Part shown: piece by piece, positions 46,837-54,732 of the stretch
Position numbering within the stretch: position 1 is the stretch's first letter
How the letters are laid out: the number at the start of each line of letters is the position of its first letter
Source: Arcticibacter tournemirensis
GTDB lineage: Bacteria; Bacteroidota; Bacteroidia; Sphingobacteriales; Sphingobacteriaceae
Assembly (NCBI RefSeq): GCF_006716645.1
Contig: NZ_VFPL01000001.1
Span: 3,224,001 to 3,288,000, forward strand
Reading direction: 5' to 3'
Length of the DNA: 64,000 bases
Program-made: the position numbers and the translations under genes
The notes under the pieces: model-generated
Seen by the model: only the letters and a program-made list of their open reading frames with translations
Told to the model about the DNA's origin: nothing
The model's database searches: none

Positions 46837-47722
46837 ACTTATTCTTTAAAAACACCGGGATCTTTTCGATGATATTTATTCCCTTTTTAATATATCGTCT
46901 TAACTCGCCTACAGGTTTTGTTCCCTTCCACTTTGTCTGATTCAAATAATTATAGAATAGCTCTTTATAGTGTGGGTTGTTAAAGTAAGAGGTATAGAAA
47001 GGCTTTCTGTGAAAATAGTGAACGATATAAGGCGCGGGGTGATCGCCGCTGGCATAGTAATTCCAAAGAGGATCCAACTCATACCATTGATCCACGAGGT
47101 TCACATTCAAGCCGTACTGATCGCCAAAAAAACTGTATTTCCTGTTTTCATTGATCGTCTGAATTACTTTCCTGGTGACGTCTTTTTCAAGCCACTTTTT
47201 AATATTGATAAGAAGCAATCCAGAATTGAAGTATTTTGAGTCGCCGGGTAGCCCGAGTTCTTTATAGTTCTTTACGTTATTTTTGATATATACACAAATA
47301 GAATCCGTTGCCGCAGCCATCACATAGTTGTCTATATCAGTATACCATAGTTTGGAAATATCTGTATTGACCACCATGTCTACATCCAGATAAAGAACCT
47401 TTTTGGTTCCCTCAGGAATGAAGTGTGGAATAAATATCCTCATGAAGATATTTAACGGATAGCTGGTACGATCTGATGGCAGTTGCATGCCAGATGGAAT
47501 TACCTCTTTATTGTTGATCCACTTAATCTGCATCCTGGTCAGGTCAAGAGAATCTTCAAGTTTCTTTTTTCTCTTCCTGGGTATATTGTCTTCAATTATC
47601 CAGGCTTCGATCAGTTCGCCGGACTTGTGATTTACCTCAATAGATTTAAGCAAGGCGGCTACCATTATCAGATAGTGATTATCTGAAGCCACCGCAATTA
47701 CTATTTTTTCGTCAGTGTTCAT
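46826..47722 (-). CDS. GT8-family glycosyltransferase (third paralogue)
   Basis: A 298-residue GT8 enzyme with IVIAVASDNHYLIMVAALL, LYLDVDMVVNTDISKLW and KYFNSGLLLINIKKW, and HYFHRKP at the C-terminal binding motif. Very similar to the one converging on it from 45940. The two probably arose by inverted duplication and now add different or identical sugars. It is the only leftward gene between two rightward units. Confidence 0.92.
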   Translation of the reverse strand: MNTDEKIVIAVASDNHYLIMVAALLKSIEVNHKSGELIEAWIIEDNIPRKRKKKLEDSLDLTRMQIKWINNKEVIPSGMQLPSDRTSYPLNIFMRIFIPHFIPEGTKKVLYLDVDMVVNTDISKLWYTDIDNYVMAAATDSICVYIKNNVKNYKELGLPGDSKYFNSGLLLINIKKWLEKDVTRKVIQTINENRKYSFFGDQYGLNVNLVDQWYELDPLWNYYASGDHPAPYIVHYFHRKPFYTSYFNNPHYKELFYNYLNQTKWKGTKPVGELRRYIKKGINIIEKIPVFLKNKFNA

Positions 47723-47834
47723 TTGAAATGATGAAAATATAATTTAAATCTTATATTGCCAAATACTAAGTCAGCGTTGCAGCTTCTTATGTCACTTTAA
47801 TTAGCGTTTATTTATATAATAATACCGGCTCTTT

Positions 47835-48623
47835 ATGGATGGAAATTCATACTTATTTAAAGGGGTAACTTTGATGGTTACTCATTATAACAGAAGTGGT
47901 TCACTCGAGCGGCTTTTATATGCTTTTGAAAAATTAAACTGCAGGTTTGAAGATATAGTCGTATCGGACGATGGGAGTAAGGAAGAACATATAGAAAACC
48001 TCAGGAAGGTTCAATCAGCTGTACCATTCCGGCTGATCCGTTCGGAGGTTAATAAGGGACTAGGTAATAATCTGAATAAGGGGCAGGCAGCGGTGCAAAC
48101 TCCCTATACATTATATGTACAGGAGGACTTTATTCCCACAGAAAAATTTCCGCCCCGGTTCAAAGACGCTTTATCATTTATGGATAGCGATCCAGGAATC
48201 GATATTGTACGTTTCTATGCTTACAGTAGTTATCCTTATTTAAAATACTACAATTCAGGATTTTATAAAATGCTAATAAAGCCATGGTACGCTAACTACA
48301 GGAAGATTTATTACTATAGTGACCACCCGCACCTGAGGAGAAGCAGCTTCAATGAGAAATTTGGTCCTTACCCTGAAGGGCTCAAGGGCGACCGAACCGA
48401 GTACCGAATGTGTCTGAACTTTATTCAGAGAAAGGGCAGGGGGTTATTTTATGGCAAGTACAACGAGTTGTTTGTTCAGGATAATTCAGACGAACCGAGT
48501 ACCATGAAAAGAAAGAGCTGGACAACTAGTAAAAAGCCATTAATTTCAGTTGTACGAAACTTTTACAGGCAGATTAGGTATAACTTTGACATTTTATTTA
48601 ATAAGGGAAGCCACCAGGAATGA
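47835..48623 (+). CDS. GT2-family glycosyltransferase
   Basis: A 262-residue GT-A enzyme. The N-terminus has TLMVTHYNRSGSLERLL, then IVVSDDGSKEEH and NKGLGNNLNKG; the DxD position reads VQEDFIP. The C-terminal 100 residues are basic and aromatic. A role in adding a sugar to the lipid-linked repeat unit is expected. It overlaps the next gene by four bases. Confidence 0.88.
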   Translation: MDGNSYLFKGVTLMVTHYNRSGSLERLLYAFEKLNCRFEDIVVSDDGSKEEHIENLRKVQSAVPFRLIRSEVNKGLGNNLNKGQAAVQTPYTLYVQEDFIPTEKFPPRFKDALSFMDSDPGIDIVRFYAYSSYPYLKYYNSGFYKMLIKPWYANYRKIYYYSDHPHLRRSSFNEKFGPYPEGLKGDRTEYRMCLNFIQRKGRGLFYGKYNELFVQDNSDEPSTMKRKSWTTSKKPLISVVRNFYRQIRYNFDILFNKGSHQE

Positions 48624-49813
48624 ATTTTGTTTTCGTAAGTCTGCAGCGCATTCACACCGACCGTGAGTCAACCTCAACGAGTCTGGCAAAGGAATTATCG
48701 AAACAGCATAAGGTGCTTTATGTTAATCCTCCGGTTGACAGACGAACATTGCTGCTTAACGAAAATGATCAATATACGCTTGATCACATTGCCGCTATCA
48801 GGAATAAGACTGCAGGTTTAAGTCGGACTGCCGATAATCTGTGGGTATTGAACCCATCAAGAGTAATCGAGTCGATCAACTGGATACCCGGAAACCTTAT
48901 ATTTTCATTGTTTAATTACCTTAATAACAAAAGGTTTGCCGCCGACATCAGGAAAGCAATTCAGGAGATTGGGTTTGAGCAGTTCGTTCTGGTCAACGAC
49001 AAGGATATGTTCAGGAGTTTCTATCTAAAGGAATTGCTTTCTCCCGAAATGTATGTTTATCTCGATCGCGACTATACTCTGGGGTTCGACTACTGGAAGA
49101 AACATGGTTTTGCTATAGAGCCCGCGCTGATGCGAAAAAGCGATGCTGTTGTCTGTAATTCGCTTGACTTTACTAAAAGAGCGGCTAAGTACAACAAAAA
49201 CAGTTTCTATATTGGAAACGGGGCGGATCTTGAAGTGTTTGATCCCCAAAAAGAATGGCTGCAGCCAGAAGATCTGAAAGATTTAAAAAAGCCACTGATT
49301 GGCTATGTCGGCGCTCTGAATTCTATGCGTATTGATATCTCACTGATAGAATCTCTGGCAGAGCAAAAACCAGAATGGACTTTCGCGTTTGTTGGGGCGG
49401 AGGATGATAATTTCAGAAAGAGCCGGCTCCATGCTCTTGACAATATTATTTTTATCGAGAAGAAGCATACCAGTATTGTACCGGCCTATGTGAAATACTT
49501 CGATGTTTGCATCAATCCGCAACTGGTTAACGAGATAACCATCGGTAACTTCCCATTGAAAATAGTGGAATATCTGGCAATGGGCAGGCCTGTAGTAGCT
49601 ACTGAAACCAATACAATGAAAGAAGTTTTCAGTGATCATACCTATCTCTGTAAAACATCAGACGAATACATCTCGGCGATAACCGATGCGATGGAAAAGG
49701 ACAATGATCAGCTTCGAAATAGCAGAATGGCGTTTGCGAAAACTTACAGCTGGGAGGCAGTAGCCAAAAAACTATTGTGGTGTATAGAAACTGCCAGGGG
49801 AAAAACAACTTAA
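48620..49813 (+). CDS. GT4-like (GT-B) glycosyltransferase
   Basis: A 397-residue GT-B protein resembling TuaH-type transferases: FVFVSLQRIHTDRESTS at the start, VYLDRDYTLGFDYW, CNSLDFTKRAAKY and the donor-binding IGYVGALNSMRIDI and GNFPLKIVEYLAMGRPVVAT, where the family Glu is present. It is the last rightward gene of the locus and ends one base before the convergent GT2 gene. Confidence 0.88.
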   Translation: MNFVFVSLQRIHTDRESTSTSLAKELSKQHKVLYVNPPVDRRTLLLNENDQYTLDHIAAIRNKTAGLSRTADNLWVLNPSRVIESINWIPGNLIFSLFNYLNNKRFAADIRKAIQEIGFEQFVLVNDKDMFRSFYLKELLSPEMYVYLDRDYTLGFDYWKKHGFAIEPALMRKSDAVVCNSLDFTKRAAKYNKNSFYIGNGADLEVFDPQKEWLQPEDLKDLKKPLIGYVGALNSMRIDISLIESLAEQKPEWTFAFVGAEDDNFRKSRLHALDNIIFIEKKHTSIVPAYVKYFDVCINPQLVNEITIGNFPLKIVEYLAMGRPVVATETNTMKEVFSDHTYLCKTSDEYISAITDAMEKDNDQLRNSRMAFAKTYSWEAVAKKLLWCIETARGKTT

Positions 49814-49814
49814 G

Positions 49815-50675
49815 CTAGTCATTAGCCGACGTCTTTGTGTCGTGAGGCTTTTCTGAGGACAGCATCTTATACGACCTTTTGAACTCCCGGATCACTCTAT
49901 TCGTAATTGCCTTAAAAAAGCTTCCGTCTCTGTCGAGCGTCCGGGGACTGGTCCAGGGTCTGGCCTTCTCCGATTTCACCTGCTTGATTTTTCCGTACTT
50001 CATCATGTCAAAAGCAAGTCTTCCATCATCACCTCTTACGTTTACCATGATATACCCTGCTTTCAGTCCAAACTCCTTTATATAGCCCATACTGATCCCG
50101 TAAGCATTAAGGTAAGGCCGGTTGATATGACGGAATCCCGCTATCACATCTTTCATTTTTTCGAGCATCTTTAACTGCCACCGCGGATAACCAGGTTCGG
50201 GTATAAAAGAATAACGCCCATATACACAAGCTACACCCGGCTTTTGCAATACTTTCATCATCTCATCTATATAGCCTTCAGGGTACAAGCAATCTGCATC
50301 CGCCAACAGGATATATTTACCTTTTGCCCGTTCCTGACCTAGTTGCCTTGAAGGGCCACAGCCCTGTATTTCCTGAAAAAGCTTTTGGACATGGAGCCGG
50401 CTCAATGTCTTTTCAGTGTTATCTGATGAATTATTGTTTATGACAATGATCTCAAAAGGGATTTTGGTATTGGTTAGCGACAGTGAATATAAACATCGGA
50501 TTATATTGACTTCTTCATTGTAAGCCGCAATCAAAACAGATACGAGAGGCATGTCACTCTGCACCTCGTCTAACTTCTCATTAACAGAGTCGAATACTTC
50601 CTGGGGGACCTCGTTATAAGATCTGTATGGAAGATTTACTTTGCTTACCCACGATGGAACATTAAAAATTGCCAT
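49815..50675 (-). CDS. GT2-family glycosyltransferase
   Basis: A 286-residue GT-A transferase: VSVLIAAYNEEVNIIR, VINNNSSDNT, and the DxD in LLADADCLYPEGY. No membrane helices. It is the last gene of the long leftward operon (57590 to 49815). Gap to the upstream acyltransferase is 32 bases. Confidence 0.92.
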   Translation of the reverse strand: MAIFNVPSWVSKVNLPYRSYNEVPQEVFDSVNEKLDEVQSDMPLVSVLIAAYNEEVNIIRCLYSLSLTNTKIPFEIIVINNNSSDNTEKTLSRLHVQKLFQEIQGCGPSRQLGQERAKGKYILLADADCLYPEGYIDEMMKVLQKPGVACVYGRYSFIPEPGYPRWQLKMLEKMKDVIAGFRHINRPYLNAYGISMGYIKEFGLKAGYIMVNVRGDDGRLAFDMMKYGKIKQVKSEKARPWTSPRTLDRDGSFFKAITNRVIREFKRSYKMLSSEKPHDTKTSAND

Positions 50676-50707
50676 AGTATCTGTCTGTTGTTGGAATTAA
50701 AAAATAG

Positions 50708-51883
50708 TTACGCTGCCTGTTGAGTAAAAATGCCTTTGATTCGTCTGGTTGCATTTGCAGTCCAGTTTCTATTCATGCAGGGTTTCTCTATCAAAATAAA
50801 GAAGGTCCCTGATATTGCCAGAACGAGAAACGAAATGAACAAAAAATGAATTGACCAATCGACGAGATAAATATCGGTAAACTTTCTGCTAAAGGGCAGA
50901 TTATCGATGCTCCAAATTATAGGATTATGAAGTAAATAGATGGAATAGCACATTCCTCCGATAGTGGTAAGGATCTTTTTACTGAGCAGGCTCTTCCAGA
51001 AACTAGTAAACAATACAAGATAAGAAAAAACAAACATCATAAAAGTAAGGCTAAAGTCCCATCCGGCTTTGAGAGGCAGCACGGCACCCTTACTTATTTT
51101 AAACGACCAGATGGCAGAAAAGATCAGAATGCCAAATAAAACCGGAACTGTTTTATTCTCCCTATGAAAAATCCTATCCCCCGACACGAAAAAGTCTGCA
51201 AGAAGAAAACCGGCAAGAAAATAATGCGCATAATCGTAAATGGAAAGAAAAGGAAGCACCCAGATATGCTTTATCACCATGAAGAATAACATCAATGAGA
51301 CAACGGTTGCCCTTCGTTTTACTTTATTCAGAGAAAACAAGCGGGCGATAAAAGGTGCCATCAGATAAAACTGAACTTCTACTTCCAGGCTCCACGCCAC
51401 CGAATTAAGAAGTGGTAAAGTATCTCTGCCATAGAATATATTATGCGTGTAGGTTAGTGAAGATAACAAACTTGGAAACAGCCTGGCAAAAGATGATTGA
51501 TGCATCACAAATAACAGGAGAATGAACAATCCTGTCATTACGAGGAAGTAAGGGGGTTCTATCCTCGATAGTCTCTTAAGATAATAATTCTTCAGCGAAG
51601 GCTTCTGCTCGTTATTTATATAGAACCTTGCAAAAGGAAGAAAAAGGATAAACCCGCTAATTACAAAGAACAAGTATACGCCGTAGGCACCATTGGATGT
51701 TACCAGATTTAAAACGGGGTAATCATGATATGAGCTCGTATATCCGCCAGGATTTTTCTGAATAAAGAAAACGTTGAGATGGCACAGAAAAACACTAAGA
51801 ATAGCGATAAACCTTAAACCATCTATTTCTGGAAGGAAAGCTCTTGTACCCGTATCCCGTCGAAATCTGTTAAACCAATCCAT
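50708..51883 (-). CDS. Acyltransferase family 3 (OafA/YrhL-like) membrane protein
   Basis: A 391-residue integral membrane protein with about ten hydrophobic segments. The family N-terminus LPEIDGLRFIAILSVFLCHL carries the conserved Arg and His; VAWSLEVEVQFYLMAPFI is the second family motif. These enzymes move acetyl or other acyl groups from the cytosol onto sugars on the periplasmic side. There is no C-terminal SGNH domain. The gap to the upstream gene is 5 bases. Confidence 0.92.
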   Translation of the reverse strand: MDWFNRFRRDTGTRAFLPEIDGLRFIAILSVFLCHLNVFFIQKNPGGYTSSYHDYPVLNLVTSNGAYGVYLFFVISGFILFLPFARFYINNEQKPSLKNYYLKRLSRIEPPYFLVMTGLFILLLFVMHQSSFARLFPSLLSSLTYTHNIFYGRDTLPLLNSVAWSLEVEVQFYLMAPFIARLFSLNKVKRRATVVSLMLFFMVIKHIWVLPFLSIYDYAHYFLAGFLLADFFVSGDRIFHRENKTVPVLFGILIFSAIWSFKISKGAVLPLKAGWDFSLTFMMFVFSYLVLFTSFWKSLLSKKILTTIGGMCYSIYLLHNPIIWSIDNLPFSRKFTDIYLVDWSIHFLFISFLVLAISGTFFILIEKPCMNRNWTANATRRIKGIFTQQAA

Positions 51884-51888
51884 TATGA

Positions 51889-53397
51889 TTATTTTGAGTT
51901 TTTTGTATGATGCTGCTTTTCGCTATCTAATTTAAATGTCACCGTTATCAATGCCAGGAACAAGCAGAAATAAACGCTTGATGGGAATTGTACAATCGCT
52001 TCCTGCGGATAACTGCCAACAAGGAATGCAAAGACAATGAGGATCATCGCGAGGCAATAATTCTTAAGTTCGGGGTCTTTCATCTTATAATAATTGCTGA
52101 TGCCCGTTTTTAGGGAAACGAAGAATAGTGTGCAGAATAAAAGCAAGCCTACCCATCCCAATTCTCCCGCAACACGTACGTAGCCACTGTCGGGGGCAAA
52201 GCCTCGTAAGATATTGTTAGGTACCATCCGCTTTCCCGTGTTGCTCAATACGCCCAAGCCCGCTCCGATTGGATGCGATTGTATAAAGGGTTGAATCCTT
52301 TTCTGAGTTATTTTCCTGACATTAAATGACGCATCGTCAGATGGCCTGAAAGCCGACTGAAAACGCCGGATACTGGGACTCGAAGTTGGTGTAAAGACCA
52401 GAGCTGCAAACAAGACTCCGGCAACGATACTGAATTTAAGAATCGTCGCATTAAAATTTAAAATAAGCAAAAGAACAAGTGCAGCAGGGACCAGTACATA
52501 GGCTCCTCTTGTTCCTGAAGTAAGCATGGCAACCATGAAGAGAATAGTGAGGATTCCTAATACTATTTTTTTGTGTTTTGATACCGGACCGAAAAGCATA
52601 CTAATGCATAACAGACTGGTTGCAACCATATTATATGAAAAGGCGACGGGGTCGGAAAAAATAGAGGCTTTTCGCCAGTGTCCGTTAATAAATAGCAGGG
52701 ACTTAACGCGCGGATCAGACAGCCCTCGTTCCTCAAAGGGGAAAAAACCGATATACTCTTGTTTTAATGCGTATAGGGCTGCAAACACCGAAAGGGCAAT
52801 CCATAACTTTAAAATAAAACGGATGAATGATACGGTATTTATGCTGTTCGTGAATACAAAATACATAAGCATAACAGCAGCTACCGAGCGGATAGTATAT
52901 ATCCAGGGGAGTATTGACCTTGCTGTAGGATTAGCTATCTGAATAATATTGTAGCTTATCCAAATCAGAATAATATAAGCAATCGGGTTTTTAAAAACCG
53001 ACCAGTTAGGTTTATTCTTCTGACTGATGAAAAAGCCGAGGATAAGTAAAGCTTCCAGGCCGTCCATTATTGTACCTAGCGGAAAATCCACGCCCATCGC
53101 CGCTATCCACATAATAAAATAGGCAGCTATCATTACGATTACCGTCCCCACTTTAGGGTATGCCACCAGGCCATAGATCGCTGGAACTCCAGTAATTACA
53201 ACAGCTAGCAGTATTCCCGTTTCTGCTCCCTGGCGATAAATAATTAACGCGAAAAGCAGGCTAAAGATAATTAAAAACGTAATTCCTGCAGGGTTGGCTA
53301 ATTTATCGGTAATGAATGTTTTGCGCAGGAAGGTATAAAGCCAGTTTGACGTATTTTTCCTTTCCGGAGGAGATATATTAATTTTAAAATTATCCAT
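51889..53397 (-). CDS. O-antigen ligase/polymerase-like membrane protein (Wzy/WaaL type)
   Basis: A 502-residue protein with about a dozen hydrophobic segments and the O-antigen ligase domain in the middle (GTRGAYVLVPAALVLLLI, with the preceding long periplasmic loop region and SHPIGAGLGVLSNTG after it). It would polymerise repeat units, or attach the finished polymer, in the periplasm. The start at 53397 (MDNFKINI) overlaps the stop of the small membrane protein as TAATG; the longer frame from 53445 is the same protein with an unlikely extension. Confidence 0.85.
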   Translation of the reverse strand: MDNFKINISPPERKNTSNWLYTFLRKTFITDKLANPAGITFLIIFSLLFALIIYRQGAETGILLAVVITGVPAIYGLVAYPKVGTVIVMIAAYFIMWIAAMGVDFPLGTIMDGLEALLILGFFISQKNKPNWSVFKNPIAYIILIWISYNIIQIANPTARSILPWIYTIRSVAAVMLMYFVFTNSINTVSFIRFILKLWIALSVFAALYALKQEYIGFFPFEERGLSDPRVKSLLFINGHWRKASIFSDPVAFSYNMVATSLLCISMLFGPVSKHKKIVLGILTILFMVAMLTSGTRGAYVLVPAALVLLLILNFNATILKFSIVAGVLFAALVFTPTSSPSIRRFQSAFRPSDDASFNVRKITQKRIQPFIQSHPIGAGLGVLSNTGKRMVPNNILRGFAPDSGYVRVAGELGWVGLLLFCTLFFVSLKTGISNYYKMKDPELKNYCLAMILIVFAFLVGSYPQEAIVQFPSSVYFCLFLALITVTFKLDSEKQHHTKNSK

Positions 53398-53537
53398 TAT
53401 AAAAACAGGAGCTTTATAAAGAAATAATACGCTGCAAAGAAGCAAAATACAATAGCTGTAAATCTGCCGATCTTTTCGATCTTCTCATTCTCACTCTGAC
53501 CAGTTGTCGGTTTTCTCTGCTTCGGATTTGTCCTCAT
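53397..53537 (-). CDS. Small single-helix membrane protein (46 residues), coupled to the O-antigen ligase-like gene
   Basis: The frame reads MRTNPKQRKPTTGQ, then a charged stretch and one hydrophobic helix (residues about 26-46, FTAIVFCFFAAYYFFIKLL). It starts 10 bases after the upstream glycosyltransferase ends, and its stop overlaps the next start as TAATG, the tightest kind of coupling. The basic N-terminus should stay in the cytosol. The placement makes a real gene likely. No family is recognised. Possible roles are a partner of the polymerase/ligase-like protein or of the chain-length protein; this is inference. Confidence 0.7.
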   Translation of the reverse strand: MRTNPKQRKPTTGQSENEKIEKIGRFTAIVFCFFAAYYFFIKLLFL

Positions 53538-53547
53538 GCTGAAAGTT

Positions 53548-54732
53548 CTATGGATTCATCGGTCTGTTAGTAGTATAGTGTACAGTTGCTACAGAACGTT
53601 TATTGGCATTCTTCGCTTTAAATAATGAAATGACCTGGAGAAAGACAAATTTTGGTATGCCCGCCAACGATTTATATATCTTTCTGTCGGTATGTGAAGA
53701 TCTTAAGGAAATTATAAAACCGAGTATAAAGATTGCTATGGCGATAAGCCATATAACCGAGAGTATTGGGTTAAATACTATGTTAATCACCAAACAAACA
53801 AGCGATAAGAGAATAAAAATAAACAGCGGGGGGCGCAGCAGAATAACCCCAAAGAGCGCCTGGTTCAAACTGCGATTCTTCACACCTTCGAATGTCAGGT
53901 GGAAACCATACTTGAAATACCGGAACCAGGTATTGATCCAGCGGGATCTCTGATTAATTAACTGCTCGGTACGCGACGTTTTTTCATCATAAACCACGGC
54001 ATCCGCGGCAAACGCTATCCTTTTATTTCGTGCGACAATCTCTTTTTGGAGCACTTTATCAAATCCGGCACCTGATATATCTGATTTTCCCAGGCATTCC
54101 TTATACAAGTCAGTTGTAAAAGCCATGCCTGAACCTGCAAGGGTCGCTGAAGATCCAAGTTGAAAGAGGATTTTACCGTCGTAAAAATGATAATAGATAT
54201 CTCTTGCAGCATCGAGACATGAGTAGACGGTATCAAGGTTCTTCGCCTCTCTGGTTCCTTGAACAGCCTCAAACCCTCTTTCAAAATATTCATTCAGGCG
54301 GTTCAGAAATTCTGGTTCCACCAGATTGTCGCTGTCTACAATCGCCAGACGCTCATGGTGTCTTACAAAGTGATTGATGGCATAGAAGTGCGAACGAACA
54401 TTGCTGGCAAGTGTTTCGGGCGGACGTAAAAGCACGATCCTTTCATCGCTGAAATGCAGGGTCGAAACATCACATTTATCAGCTACGATGTATATCACAT
54501 ACCTGCTGTAGTTTAAATTAAGAATCGACTGAACGACTGCAGGTAACGAATCTGTTTGTTCGTATGCCGTTACAATGATTGCGTAATCCGGGGACGACAG
54601 AGAGGAGGGGCGTCCGGCCTTACTTCTTTGTTTGATAAAAATAATCCATAACAAATACAGTAATAATGGAAGCACCAGATTGTAACCAATCAGTAGCTGC
54701 AAAATATACCATATAACATTTAGATAACTCAT
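53548..54732 (-). CDS. Membrane GT2 glycosyltransferase (processive type)
   Basis: A 394-residue GT2 enzyme of the cellulose/hyaluronan synthase-like layout: one N-terminal helix, a GT-A domain with IIVTAYEQTDSLPA, DxD-like IVDSDNLVEPEF and the QRSRW-type NQRSRWINTW near residue 275, and two or three C-terminal helices. The (Q/R)xxRW motif is where such enzymes hold the growing chain. It overlaps the Wzc-like gene by four bases. Confidence 0.9.
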   Translation of the reverse strand: MSYLNVIWYILQLLIGYNLVLPLLLYLLWIIFIKQRSKAGRPSSLSSPDYAIIVTAYEQTDSLPAVVQSILNLNYSRYVIYIVADKCDVSTLHFSDERIVLLRPPETLASNVRSHFYAINHFVRHHERLAIVDSDNLVEPEFLNRLNEYFERGFEAVQGTREAKNLDTVYSCLDAARDIYYHFYDGKILFQLGSSATLAGSGMAFTTDLYKECLGKSDISGAGFDKVLQKEIVARNKRIAFAADAVVYDEKTSRTEQLINQRSRWINTWFRYFKYGFHLTFEGVKNRSLNQALFGVILLRPPLFIFILLSLVCLVINIVFNPILSVIWLIAIAIFILGFIISLRSSHTDRKIYKSLAGIPKFVFLQVISLFKAKNANKRSVATVHYTTNRPMNP

